The translations under genes and the position numbers were made by a program. Positions 47,410 to 56,271 of a DNA stretch of 64,000 nt are shown here, piece by piece (position 1 is the first letter of the stretch; each line of letters begins with the position of its first letter). The notes beneath the pieces were generated by a model. The model was not told where the DNA came from and made no database searches. It was given only the letters and a program-made list of their open reading frames with translations. The stretch comes from Luteibacter rhizovicinus. Lineage in GTDB: Bacteria; Pseudomonadota; Gammaproteobacteria; Xanthomonadales; Rhodanobacteraceae. The DNA is taken from assembly GCF_004342265.1 (NCBI RefSeq), contig NZ_SMCS01000010.1, positions 1-64,000 on the forward strand, in the 5' to 3' direction.

Positions 47410-48882
47410 TCAGCGAGCCGAGCCGATCTTCAGCACCTGGCCCGGGTGTACGTTGTTGTCTTTGATGCCGTTCATGGCGCGAAGCTGGTTCACGTCCACC
47501 GCATTCTTCTTCGCGATGGAGTACAGCGTGTCGCCCGTCGACACCTTATAGGTGTGGGAGGCAACCGCCGCCGGCTTCTTCGCCGGGGCTTCCTTCGCGA
47601 CGACCTTCTTCGGCTCGGCCTTCGCGATCGGCTTCAGGGGCAGGGCGGGCGTGGCCTTCTCGGGCACTTCGTTCGCCGGAACCGGCTTGGCGACCGGCTT
47701 GCCGCGAACCGTCACGGCATCGGCCGTGACCTTCGCGAAGCGACCGCCACGCTTGGCCTGATCGGATACGGTGATGGCTTCGGCATGGACGCCACCGAAG
47801 GCCTTGCGTGCCGTCGTCGTCACGCTCGCCACGACGGTGGCGAACTGCGACGGCTCGGCGGCCGGTGCCTTGGTCTTGGCCGGCTTGCCAGCCTTCGCGA
47901 CCGTGCCCTTGGCAGCAGCCACGGCGGCCTGCGTCGCTTCGGCGCCGGCTGCGGCGGCAGCCACGGTCGGCGTCGTCATCGCGGAGCCAACGTTGGCACG
48001 TGTGCCGACCGTCGAGGCAATGCGTGCACGACGCGCGGCGTCGCCCGAGGCCAGCGTAGCGCCATCGGCATACGGCACCAGGCTATGCGCCCGCAGCAGG
48101 GAACTGCCCTGGCTGCTGGTCACGAACTGGATGAATTCCTTCGTCTCGGCAGCCTTCGGGCTGGCGTCGTTCGTGACGAGATACAGCTCGGTGTACAGCG
48201 CATACGAACCGTTGGCGATCGTCGACGCCGAGGGCGCGACGCCGTCGATCGAGATGATCTTGACCTTCTTGTTGCCGGTGACGCCCGCCAGGGTGGTCGC
48301 GCCGAGGCCGCGCTTGTCCAGCGTCACGCCTTCTTCGAGCTTGGCGACGTTGACGTACAGACGCGGAGCGGCCACCGGCTGGTTGCCGCGTCCGAACAGC
48401 AGCTTGCGCATGCTGAATTCCACGCCGTCGCCCGGGCTGGCCACCGCGTACAGGTTGATCGGCTCGTCGTTGCCGCCGACGTCCTTCCAGTTCGTGATGC
48501 GGCCGAAGTAGATCTCGTGCAGCTGCATCAGCGTGATGTTGCTGACCGGATTGGCCGGGGAGGTGATCATCACCAGCGCGTCCCATGCGACCGGCGTGAA
48601 GGTCAGCGACTGTTCGGCGCCACCGAAACCCGGGCGGGCGCTACCGGCCAGATCGGCCGTGCCCTTGACCACCGCGTCGATACCCGACGCCGTATTGAAC
48701 GGCTGCAATTCGATCTTGCCCTTGCCGGACTTTTCCCACGCCTTGGCGACGTCGGTAACCACGCCGCGCGCGGTGGTGATATCGCCACGCCAGACCAGGG
48801 GAGGCTCCGCGGCCAGGACAGTTGCGGACGCACAAACGCTAATAAGCGTGGCGGAAATCAGTCGCGCGAGACGTAGGGACAT
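47410..48882 (-). CDS. PstS-like phosphate-binding domain fused to a LysM domain
   Basis: A 490-residue exported protein. The signal peptide ends at about residue 24 (TVLAA). A PstS-type substrate-binding domain follows (about 26-270: SGIDAVVKGTADLAGSARPG, LMQLHEIYFGRITNWKDVGG and similar). A long Ala/Lys/Pro-rich linker (about 300-440) leads to a C-terminal LysM domain (about 443-488, YKVSTGDTLYSIAKKN through PGQVLKI). LysM binds peptidoglycan, so this would tether the ligand-binding domain to the wall. No pstCAB genes are adjacent. The start at 48882 begins the signal peptide. Confidence 0.8.
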   Translation of the reverse strand: MSLRLARLISATLISVCASATVLAAEPPLVWRGDITTARGVVTDVAKAWEKSGKGKIELQPFNTASGIDAVVKGTADLAGSARPGFGGAEQSLTFTPVAWDALVMITSPANPVSNITLMQLHEIYFGRITNWKDVGGNDEPINLYAVASPGDGVEFSMRKLLFGRGNQPVAAPRLYVNVAKLEEGVTLDKRGLGATTLAGVTGNKKVKIISIDGVAPSASTIANGSYALYTELYLVTNDASPKAAETKEFIQFVTSSQGSSLLRAHSLVPYADGATLASGDAARRARIASTVGTRANVGSAMTTPTVAAAAAGAEATQAAVAAAKGTVAKAGKPAKTKAPAAEPSQFATVVASVTTTARKAFGGVHAEAITVSDQAKRGGRFAKVTADAVTVRGKPVAKPVPANEVPEKATPALPLKPIAKAEPKKVVAKEAPAKKPAAVASHTYKVSTGDTLYSIAKKNAVDVNQLRAMNGIKDNNVHPGQVLKIGSAR

Positions 48883-49030
48883 GGACGGCAAAAACCTCAG
48901 AGGGCGAAGCGGTGAAGTAATGGTCGGCAATTATGGCCATGTAGGCCCTCGCCTGCACCTGCGGCGTCGTTCAGCATCCTGCCGGGGGGAAACCGAACGG
49001 GGGCTGAGGGGCGTGAAGGGTGCCGCGTCG

Positions 49031-49174
49031 CCGCTTTGTTGGCTATCGCACCGTCATGGATATTTTGCTTGGCACAAGCGCGCAGGCGCGCTTCCACAGA
49101 AAGCGAGCCTGCTCCCGAATCTCTTGATCTCTGTGGGAGCGCGCCTGCGCGCGATAGCCAACGAAGCGATGAAG
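49031..49174. repeat. Composite REP/BIME with an interrupted inverse arm
   Basis: The direct copy at 49130-49174 is complete (tgtgggagcgcgcctgcgcg, then cgatagccaacgaagcg). The inverse copy is split: its tail cgctttgttggctatcgc (49032-49049) is separated by about 27 bp from its hairpin (gcgcgcaggcgcgcttccac, 49078 onward). The 316-bp gap 48883-49198 holds this element and nothing else recognised. Confidence 0.7.
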
Positions 49175-49198
49175 CCGCGCCCACATCAGAACCCCACC

Positions 49199-50563
49199 TC
49201 ACAAAACCGCGTAATAAACCCCATCCCCCCGCACCACAGTCAATAACAACTGCCGCGGCGGCTGCCCGCCAATCCCCTGCAACGCCTTCACACTTGTGAC
49301 GCGCCGCTGCCCGACCCCGATAACAATGTCGCCATCCTGCAACCCGGCGGACGCCGCCACCGTCCCGCGCCGCACGCCACTCAATACCGCGCCATACAAC
49401 CCCTGCGCCCGCTGCTCTCCATCCACATCCGTCAACGTCACCCCCGTCAGCCGCGGATCGACACGCCCGCCATCCAGCGTCGCCAGCTTCGCTGCCTCGA
49501 TCTTCGCCTCCACCTCGCGCGACGTTCCCTCTCGCTGGACGGTGAGATGCACCGACGTGCCCAACGGCAACAATCCTTCGGCATTACGTACATCCTGCGC
49601 ACTACGCACGGGCTTCCCGTCGACCGCCGTCAACACGTCGCCGATCTGCAACCCGGCGCCATCCGCGGGCGACCCCTCATTGATCCGGGTGACCACCGCC
49701 CCGGTTGTGTCCTTCAGCTTCAGCGCCTGCGCCACGCGCGGCGTCACATCCTGCACGTCCACGCCGAGATTCCCGCGCCGCACCTTCCCATAAGCCAGCA
49801 ACTGCTTCATCACCTGTCCGGCGAGGTCCACGGGAATGGCGAAGCCGATACCGACATTCCCACCCGAGGGCGAGAAGATCATCGAGTTGATACCCACCAG
49901 CTCGCCACGCAGATTCACCAGCGCGCCGCCGGAGTTACCGGGATTAATCGATGCGTCGGTCTGGATGAAACTCTGATAGCCCTTGCCCAACCCAGACCGG
50001 CCCAGCGCCGAGACAATGCCCGACGTCACCGTCTGACCCAGCCCGAACGGATCGCCCACCGCCACCACGAAGTCGCCCACGCGCAGTTGCGACGAATCGG
50101 CCAGGGGCAATGCCTGCAACCGGTCCGCGTCGATCTGCAGCACCGCGATATCGGTATCGGCGTCGCTACCGACCAGCTTCGCCTTGAAGTCGCGACCGTC
50201 CTGCAACGTGACCGTGATGTCGTCCGCGCTGCCCACCACATGGTGGTTCGTCAGCACATAGCCCTTGGCCGCATCCACCACCACGCCTGACCCCAGACTC
50301 TGCTCCACGCGCTCGCGCGGTACGCCCTGTCCGCCGAACAGTTGCCGGAAAAGCGGATCGTCGAAATACGGATCGCGGGCACGCACGCGCGTCTTCGTGG
50401 AGATATTCACCACGGCGGGCGTGACCTTCGTAAGCATAGGTGCCAGCGAGGGCAGGGCCTCGCCGCCCACGACCGGAGGCAGCGCTGCGTGGGCGGCGAA
50501 CGCGGTGGAGGCGAACAACAACGCAGCAAGCATCCGGCCAGCGATACGTCGAAAACAAAACAT
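49199..50563 (-). CDS. degQ: DegQ/DegP-type periplasmic serine endoprotease
   Basis: A 454-residue HtrA-family protease that degrades misfolded periplasmic proteins. The signal peptide is at about 1-26 (AAHAA). The trypsin-like domain has catalytic His in TNHHVV, Asp in DADTDIAV and Ser in GNSGGALV. Two PDZ domains follow (about 255-345 and 365-450). The overall length and short loop region fit DegQ rather than DegP. REP DNA flanks the gene on both sides. Confidence 0.85.
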   Translation of the reverse strand: MFCFRRIAGRMLAALLFASTAFAAHAALPPVVGGEALPSLAPMLTKVTPAVVNISTKTRVRARDPYFDDPLFRQLFGGQGVPRERVEQSLGSGVVVDAAKGYVLTNHHVVGSADDITVTLQDGRDFKAKLVGSDADTDIAVLQIDADRLQALPLADSSQLRVGDFVVAVGDPFGLGQTVTSGIVSALGRSGLGKGYQSFIQTDASINPGNSGGALVNLRGELVGINSMIFSPSGGNVGIGFAIPVDLAGQVMKQLLAYGKVRRGNLGVDVQDVTPRVAQALKLKDTTGAVVTRINEGSPADGAGLQIGDVLTAVDGKPVRSAQDVRNAEGLLPLGTSVHLTVQREGTSREVEAKIEAAKLATLDGGRVDPRLTGVTLTDVDGEQRAQGLYGAVLSGVRRGTVAASAGLQDGDIVIGVGQRRVTSVKALQGIGGQPPRQLLLTVVRGDGVYYAVL

Positions 50564-50616
50564 AGTGATTCTCCCTTAAGCAGTTCTGATCGATGGACAC
50601 CCGAGGCCGCCTACTC

Positions 50617-50757
50617 CTGTGGGAGCGCGCCTGCGCGCGAAAGCCAACGAAGCGAAGAAGCACAATGCCCACCTTCGCCAGCCCAATTTCCAGGCTGCGG
50701 ATGCGACGCACGGCACCTCCGCTCCGTTGGCTTTCGCGCGCAGGCACGTTCCCACAA
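50617..50757. repeat. Composite REP/BIME element (GTGG family)
   Basis: Direct arm ctgtgggagcgcgcctgcgc, centre with gccagcccaatttccaggct and gcggatgcgacg, and inverse arm ending acgttcccaca. It occupies the first part of the 516-bp gap 50564-51079. The rest of the gap holds a less GC-rich leader with the NrdR-like box. Confidence 0.84.
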
Positions 50758-50889
50758 GAGAGCAAACGCAGCGAGCGAAAAACCTCCATTTCGACCGCAA
50801 CAAAATACCCAGGTTTCCCAGCTCTCAAAAACCGTTCCACGACCCTTTACATCGTCCATGCCCAGCAGTACTGTTCCCACCTGCGGCAA

Positions 50890-50905
50890 CCACAACATCT
50901 TGTGT
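50890..50905 (+). promoter_or_regulatory. Putative NrdR box upstream of nrdJ
   Basis: The 16-mer ccacaacatcttgtgt matches the palindromic NrdR consensus acaCwAtATaTwGtgt at 13 positions. A weak second site, tcacctagtgctggtg, begins 31 bp further on (50921), the spacing typical of NrdR box pairs. Inference: dATP-dependent repression of nrdJ by NrdR. No B12-box/cobalamin riboswitch motif is seen in this leader. Confidence 0.42.
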
Positions 50906-51079
50906 TCTCTTCTTCACACATCACCTAGTGCTGGTGATACGGTTCGGAAGAACAAAGCTGGAAACGCGTATCGGCAGGCTTGGGCCGGGGGCCGGATCGC
51001 GAGGTCGGACAAGGATGGTTTCGAAGTGTCCGGGGGCGGCGCTTCGAGGTTGTGCCACGACGACAATAAAGGCCTGGTC

Positions 51080-54000
51080 ATGGCCGAGAACGAGGACGAC
51101 AAATTCATGAGCACAGCACGTGCGCAAGCCATCGGGCTTGAGACCGCGGCGATTCCGCTCCAGCCCGCCTCCTACGACATCTGGGACAAGAAGTACCGTC
51201 TGAAGGCGAAGTCCGGCGAGCCCGTCGATGGCAGCGTGGACGAAACCTATTCGCGCGTCGCTCGCGCCCTTGCCGATGTCGAAATCACCGAAGAGCTTCG
51301 CGCCCATTGGTTCGAGCGCTTTCTCTGGGCCCTGCGCCGCGGTGCCATTCCCGCCGGCCGCATCACGTCCAATGCGGGTGCGCTGGCGCACAAGCCGGCC
51401 ACGTCCACCATTAACTGCACCGTGTCGGGAACCATCCACGACTCGATGGACGACATCCTCGAGAAGGTGCACGAAGCAGGCCTCACCCTGAAAGCCGGCT
51501 GCGGCATCGGCTACGAATTCTCGACGCTTCGTCCGCGCGGCGCGTACGTCTCCGGCGCTGGCGCACACACGTCCGGCCCGCTGTCGTTCATGGATATCTA
51601 CGACAAGATGTGTTTCACCGTCTCGTCCGCCGGCGGTCGCCGCGGCGCGCAGATGGGTACGTTCGACATCAGCCATCCGGACGCCAAGGAATTCATCCGC
51701 GCCAAGCGCGAAGACGGCCGGCTGCGCCAGTTCAACCTGTCGCTGCTGATCACCGACGGCTTCATGGACGCCGTGGAGAACGACCAGGACTGGCCGACCG
51801 TCTTCCCGGTACACGTCAAAGAGCAGGACGAAATCGACCTGACCGACCCCACCAAGGTCGTCTGGCGCGAATGGCCCACCACGCAGAACTACGTCGTCCG
51901 CGAAGACGGTCTGGTCGCCTGCAAGATCTACGGCCACATCCGCGCGCGGCACCTGTGGGACATGATCATGGTCTCGACGTACGACTACGCCGAGCCCGGT
52001 TTCATCCTGATCGACCGCGTCAACGAGATGAACAACAACTGGTGGTGCGAGCACATCCGCGCGACCAACCCCTGCGTCACGGCCGATACCTGGGTGCAGA
52101 CGTCGGAAGGTCCGCGCCAGGTCGCCGACCTCATCGGTACGCCATTCGCCGCCCGCGTCGACGGCAAGGACCACGCCACCGGTCCGGAAGGCTTCTTCCT
52201 TACGGCACGCAAAGACGTCGTGAAGCTCGCGACCGATCAGGGCTACCAGCTTCGCCTGACCGCCGATCATCGCGTGCGCAAGGTCGTTCGCAAGACGCGC
52301 TGGGCGCTGGACACCGACTGGTGCGCCGCTGGCGACCTGCGTCCGGGCGACGAGGTGCTGCTCAACAACCATCGCGGCGGTAACGCGTGGGCTGGCAAGT
52401 ACACCTTTGAACAGGGTTTCCTGCTCGGTCTGCTGGTCGGCGACGGCACGCTGAAGAACGACAAGGCCGTGCTGTCCGTTTTCCATGCTGCCATGGCGGC
52501 CAACGGCGGCATCGCCGCGCCGTCGCCCGGTGTCTATGCGCTGATGGACGCTGCCGAGACGGCCGCCCGCACGCTGCCGCACCGCGCGGACTTCGCCGGT
52601 TGGCAGTCGGTGGGCAACCGTAACGAATTCCGTCTGTCGCTGGGCGCGCTGAAAGAGCTGGCGCTTGAAGTCGGCATGACACCCGGCAACAAGTGCATCG
52701 GTCCGGCAGCCGAGCAGGCGTCCAGCGATTTCAGTCGCGGTTTCCTCCGCGGTCTGTTCGATGCCGACGGTTCGGTGCAGGGCAGCCAGTTGAAGGGCGT
52801 CAGCGTCCGTCTGGCCCAGTCCGACCTGCCGCGCCTTGAAGCCGCGCAGCGCATGCTGCTGCGTCTGGGCATCGCCTCGACGATCTACGCCAACCGTCGC
52901 GACGCGGGCACGGCCCGCTTGCCCGACGGTCGTGGTGGCATGGCCGACTACGCGACGCAGGCTCAGCACGAGCTGGTGATCGCAGGCGACAACCTCGCGA
53001 CCTTCGCCGAGCAGATCGGCTTCGCCGACACGGACAAACAGGGCAACCTCAAGCGCCTGCTTGCCGCCTATGTCCGTACGCCGAACCGCGAGCGCTTCAC
53101 CGCCACCGTCGCCTCCATCGAGGCCGACGGTACCGAAGCCGTCTACGACGTGCAGGTGCCGGACATCAACACGTTCGACGCCAATGGCCTGCACGCGCAC
53201 AACTGCGGCGAACAGCCACTTCCGCCGTACGGCTCCTGCCTGCTGGGCTCGGTGAACCTCACCACCTTCGTGCGCGATCCGTTCGGGCCGAAGGCCCGCT
53301 TCGACTGGGACGAGTACCGCGAGGTGGTGAAAATCTTCACCCGCATGCTCGACAACGTCGTTGAGATCAACGGCCTGCCGCTGGAACGGCAGCGCCAGGA
53401 AATCCTGGGCAAGCGCCGTCACGGCATGGGCTTCCTGGGCCTGGGTTCGACCCTGACCATGCTGAAAATGCGTTACGGCAGCACCGACGCCGTCGGCTTC
53501 ACCGACGAAGTTTCCCGCGAAATGGCCGTGGCCGGTTGGGAAGTGGCACTGGAACTGGCGAAGGAAAAAGGTCCGGCGCCCGTCCTGGCGGCCACCTATG
53601 AAGTCACCGGCGACATGCTGCGCAAGCGCCCCGAAATGGCGCGCGACGGCTACAAGATCGGCGACGCCATCCCCGGCCGCATCCTGCACGCGAAGTATTC
53701 GCGCTACATGCAGCGCGTGGCCGAAGTGGCCCCGAACCTGATCGAAGCCCTGGCCGAAACCGGCGCGCGCTTCACCCATCACTCGTCGATCGCGCCCACC
53801 GGCACCATCTCGCTCAGCCTGGCCAACAATGCCTCCAACGGCATCGAGCCCAGCTTCGCGCATCACTATTCCCGCAATGTGATCCGCGAAGGCAAGAAGT
53901 CGAAAGAGAAGGTCGAGGTCTTCAGCTACGAGCTGCTGGCCTACCGCGCCCTGATCAACGGAGAGGCCATGCCGTACTCCGACGATCCGAAGGCGAAGCT

Positions 54001-54385
54001 GCCCGAATACTTCGTTGCGGCCGACGACATCAGCCCGAAAGAGCATGTCGACATCCAGGCTGCCTCCCAGAAATGGATCGACTCGTCGATTTCCAAAACC
54101 GCGAATGTCCCGACGGACTATCCGTACGAAGACTTCAAGGACATCTATTTTTACGCTTATAAACAGGGTTTAAAGGGATGTACGACATTCCGTTTCAACC
54201 CCGCGGCGTTCCAGGGTGTGCTGGTCAAGGAAACCGATCTTGAGAACACCCTCTACCGCTTCGAGTTACAAGACGGTAGCTTTGTCGAACTGAAAGGCAA
54301 CGAGCAGGTCGAATACGACGGTGAAATGCATACCGCCGCGAACCTTTTCGATGCTTTGAAGGAAGGCTATTACGGCAAGTTCTGA
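51080..54385 (+). CDS. nrdJ: Adenosylcobalamin-dependent ribonucleotide reductase with intein
   Basis: A 1101-residue precursor. Removing the intein (residues 332-708) leaves a 724-residue class II ribonucleotide reductase catalytic subunit (NrdJa). It reduces ribonucleotides to deoxyribonucleotides through a cobalamin-generated thiyl radical, independent of oxygen. Extein features are STINCTVSG and AGCGIGYEF (redox cysteines), the [14 protein letters not shown] active-site loop (split by the intein after NP) and the IAPTGTISL phosphate loop. ATG 51080 is chosen (aaagg upstream); ATG 51107 is possible. The C-terminal zinc-ribbon part typical of one-piece NrdJ is missing here and is encoded separately 1.1 kb downstream. 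Confidence 0.93.
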   Translation: MAENEDDKFMSTARAQAIGLETAAIPLQPASYDIWDKKYRLKAKSGEPVDGSVDETYSRVARALADVEITEELRAHWFERFLWALRRGAIPAGRITSNAGALAHKPATSTINCTVSGTIHDSMDDILEKVHEAGLTLKAGCGIGYEFSTLRPRGAYVSGAGAHTSGPLSFMDIYDKMCFTVSSAGGRRGAQMGTFDISHPDAKEFIRAKREDGRLRQFNLSLLITDGFMDAVENDQDWPTVFPVHVKEQDEIDLTDPTKVVWREWPTTQNYVVREDGLVACKIYGHIRARHLWDMIMVSTYDYAEPGFILIDRVNEMNNNWWCEHIRATNPCVTADTWVQTSEGPRQVADLIGTPFAARVDGKDHATGPEGFFLTARKDVVKLATDQGYQLRLTADHRVRKVVRKTRWALDTDWCAAGDLRPGDEVLLNNHRGGNAWAGKYTFEQGFLLGLLVGDGTLKNDKAVLSVFHAAMAANGGIAAPSPGVYALMDAAETAARTLPHRADFAGWQSVGNRNEFRLSLGALKELALEVGMTPGNKCIGPAAEQASSDFSRGFLRGLFDADGSVQGSQLKGVSVRLAQSDLPRLEAAQRMLLRLGIASTIYANRRDAGTARLPDGRGGMADYATQAQHELVIAGDNLATFAEQIGFADTDKQGNLKRLLAAYVRTPNRERFTATVASIEADGTEAVYDVQVPDINTFDANGLHAHNCGEQPLPPYGSCLLGSVNLTTFVRDPFGPKARFDWDEYREVVKIFTRMLDNVVEINGLPLERQRQEILGKRRHGMGFLGLGSTLTMLKMRYGSTDAVGFTDEVSREMAVAGWEVALELAKEKGPAPVLAATYEVTGDMLRKRPEMARDGYKIGDAIPGRILHAKYSRYMQRVAEVAPNLIEALAETGARFTHHSSIAPTGTISLSLANNASNGIEPSFAHHYSRNVIREGKKSKEKVEVFSYELLAYRALINGEAMPYSDDPKAKLPEYFVAADDISPKEHVDIQAASQKWIDSSISKTANVPTDYPYEDFKDIYFYAYKQGLKGCTTFRFNPAAFQGVLVKETDLENTLYRFELQDGSFVELKGNEQVEYDGEMHTAANLFDALKEGYYGKF
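52073..53203 (+). other. Intein (377 aa, LAGLIDADG homing endonuclease type) in nrdJ
   Basis: The insert begins with Cys1 (CVTADTWV) and ends with HN before the extein Cys (block G HAHN/C). Block B is LRLTADH, with the Thr/His that assist the first acyl shift. Two dodecapeptide motifs are visible, LLVGDGTL (block C) and [10 protein letters not shown] (block E), so the homing endonuclease looks intact. Block F is [21 protein letters not shown]-like. The +1 residue is the radical-bearing Cys of NPCGEQ, so the enzyme cannot work until splicing occurs. Codon use matches the host gene, suggesting long residence or a similar source. Confidence 0.92.
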
Positions 54386-54405
54386 CCCCGCGGAGAGGGA
54401 TAAAA

Positions 54406-55356
54406 ATGTCTGAAGAAAACCAGGTCGTCGAAAGCGAAGCTTTCGAATTCGACACGATTACCACCGAAGTCACGCCGGTAAACGAAGCGTCCGTTGCTTC
54501 CGAAGCCCCCGTGGCCAAGAAGGTCGTGAAGCGCAAGCCGCGCAAACCGAAGGTCGTCGCACCGGTCGCAGCACCGGTCGTCGAAGAGCCGGTTGCCGCC
54601 ACCCCGGCGAAGAAGGCTGTGCGCAAAGCTACGAAGAAGGCAGCCGCGAAGAAGGCAGCGCCGGCCAAGAAGGCCGCTGCTAAGAAGGCGTCCGTCAAAA
54701 AGACCGCCAAGAAGGCAACGGCTAAGAAGCCGACGGCCAAGAAGGCTCCGGCCAAGAAAGCCGGCGTCAAGAAGGCTGTGAAGAAGCCGGCAGCGAAGAA
54801 GGCCGCCGTCAAGAAAGCTCCGGCCAAGAAAGCCGCAGCCAAGAAAGCGGTGAAGAAAGCCGTCAAGAAAGCTGTCGTGAAGAAGTCGGCAGCGAAGAAG
54901 GCACCGGCCAGGAAGGTCAGCGCCAAGAAGGCTGTGAAGAAGTCGGTCGCCAAGAAGGTTTCGGCCAAGAAGGCTTCGGTCAAGAAGGTCGTCAAGAAAG
55001 CTGTAAAGAAAGTCGCCAAGAAGGCCGGCGCCCGCAAGGTCGCCGTCAAGAAGGGCGTCCGCAAGGCAGCCACCACCGCACGCAAGGCCGTCAAGAAAGT
55101 CGCCGGTCGCGTCGCGAAGAAAGCTTCCACCGCCCGCAAGGCGGCGAAGAAAGCTGTGACCAAGCTGGACCGTAAGGCCGGCGTTCGCAGCAGCACGGCC
55201 AAGAAGACGGTCCGCAAGGCCGCCAGCACGAAGACGGCGCGTAAGCCCGTTGCGAAGAAAGCCGCCCGCAAAGCGGTGAAGAGGCCCACTGCCAGCAAGA
55301 AGACGGGTCGTACCGCGGCACGCAAGTCCGCCGCACGTGGCGTCCGTCGCAAGTAA
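54406..55356 (+). CDS. Histone H1-like / AlgP-like Lys-Ala-rich protein
   Basis: A 316-residue protein with an acidic N terminus (about 1-35) followed by some 270 residues of low-complexity Lys/Ala repeats of [12 protein letters not shown] and KPAAKK type. The tail has Arg/Lys (AARGVRRK at the C terminus). This matches bacterial H1-like nucleoid proteins and AlgP of Pseudomonas. It should bind DNA non-specifically. It starts 20 bp after nrdJ and lies between the two reductase genes, so all three are probably co-transcribed. Confidence 0.82.
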   Translation: MSEENQVVESEAFEFDTITTEVTPVNEASVASEAPVAKKVVKRKPRKPKVVAPVAAPVVEEPVAATPAKKAVRKATKKAAAKKAAPAKKAAAKKASVKKTAKKATAKKPTAKKAPAKKAGVKKAVKKPAAKKAAVKKAPAKKAAAKKAVKKAVKKAVVKKSAAKKAPARKVSAKKAVKKSVAKKVSAKKASVKKVVKKAVKKVAKKAGARKVAVKKGVRKAATTARKAVKKVAGRVAKKASTARKAAKKAVTKLDRKAGVRSSTAKKTVRKAASTKTARKPVAKKAARKAVKRPTASKKTGRTAARKSAARGVRRK

Positions 55357-55365
55357 GTAGTACCC

Positions 55366-55392
55366 GTGCGGCCCGGCTAGCCCGGGCCGCAC
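55366..55392 (+). other. 11-bp hairpin between the H1-like gene and nrdJb
   Basis: gtgcggcccgg/ccgggccgcac forms a perfect stem with a 5-base loop, 10 bp after the stop codon and 48 bp before nrdJb. No T tract follows. It could set relative expression of the genes on either side by RNA stability or partial termination. Confidence 0.5.
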
Positions 55393-55439
55393 ACCCATCC
55401 GGGCCGCGCCGTCGTCACCGATACACAGAGTAAAAAGTC

Positions 55440-56240
55440 ATGGCGATCAAGATCGACAAGAAGATCACGGGCTACCAGGTAGTCAAGCCCGAAGACAAAG
55501 CCGCCCCGGCAGCAACCGCGGCACAGGCCAAAGACATCGCGCCGATGGCCGAAGTCATCCAGATGCACGAAAGCGTCGAGCGTCCCGAGACCCTCGTCGG
55601 CAGCACGTACAAAATAAAGTCGCCGCTCTTCGAGCACGCGCTGTACGTCACCCTGAACGACATCGTCCTCAACGCCGGCACCCAGCACGAACAGCGTCGC
55701 CCCTTCGAAATCTTCATCAACTCGAAGAACATGGACCACTTCCAGTGGATCGTGGCGCTCACCCGAATTCTGTCCGCCGTCTTCCGCAAGGGCGGCGACG
55801 TGACGTTTATCGTCGAAGAACTCAAAGCAGTCTTCGATCCGCGCGGCGGCTACTTCAAAGCCGGCGGCGTCTACATGCCCAGCATAGTCGCCGAAATCGG
55901 CGCGGTCATCGAAACCCACATGAAGTCCATCGGCCTCATCCACGACCCCGAAATGAGCGACGCCACCCGCGCGCTGATCGCGGAGAAGCGTGCGGCTTAT
56001 GAGGCGGCGAGCAAGAAGCCGGCGGCGGCAAGCGCCACTGCGTCGCTCTCTGCAGGAGCCCGCTCCGCGGGCGATTCACCGTCCGACGGTGCGTCGGCAT
56101 CGCAGGTTGAAGCGGTTCAGAGCGAAGCCTCAGGCTTCCCGCCCGGCGCAACCCTCTGCGTTAAGTGCAATACCCAGGCGCTGGTTCTGATGGATGGGTG
56201 TCAGACTTGTTTGAATTGTGGGTATTCGAAGTGCGGGTGA
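55440..56240 (+). CDS. nrdJb: NrdJb: TSCPD-domain and zinc-ribbon partner of NrdJ
   Basis: A 266-residue protein corresponding to the C-terminal part of one-piece class II reductases. Residues about 70-165 fit the TSCPD domain (PFEIFINSKNMDHF, then ALTRILSAVFRKGGD). The last 30 residues are a Cys-rich ribbon (CVKCNT, DGCQTCLNCGYSKCG) like the redox/zinc end of NrdJ. The low-complexity linker between them contains an in-frame REP element (56051-56080). A split NrdJa/NrdJb pair is known in Pseudomonas. Its stop marks the boundary to lower-GC DNA. Confidence 0.8.
   Translation: MAIKIDKKITGYQVVKPEDKAAPAATAAQAKDIAPMAEVIQMHESVERPETLVGSTYKIKSPLFEHALYVTLNDIVLNAGTQHEQRRPFEIFINSKNMDHFQWIVALTRILSAVFRKGGDVTFIVEELKAVFDPRGGYFKAGGVYMPSIVAEIGAVIETHMKSIGLIHDPEMSDATRALIAEKRAAYEAASKKPAAASATASLSAGARSAGDSPSDGASASQVEAVQSEASGFPPGATLCVKCNTQALVLMDGCQTCLNCGYSKCG
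56051..56080 (+). repeat. REP element inside the nrdJb coding sequence
   Basis: tgcaggagcccgctccgcgg followed by gcgattcacc matches the GTAG-family REP through foot and stem; only three positions of the first 25 differ from the copy at 26022, and the hairpin is intact. It is read in frame as SAGARSAGDSP within a flexible linker. Confidence 0.75.
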
Positions 56241-56271
56241 TGATCGACGTTCCTGCGAAATCGGGGATACG

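Noticed and set aside
16921-50757. REP arrays as a CRISPR
   Set aside because: The repeats are paired inverted hairpins scattered between genes, not regularly spaced direct repeats with spacers, and no cas gene is present.
50564-51079. Cobalamin riboswitch before the B12-dependent reductase
   Set aside because: No B12-box-like sequence or multi-stem leader was found; the gap is a REP element plus a short leader with an NrdR-like site.
50921-54046. A 1041-codon open frame on the strand opposite nrdJ
   Set aside because: It is the antisense shadow of a high-GC gene: no family match, it runs straight through the intein and extein antisense, and composition follows the sense codons.
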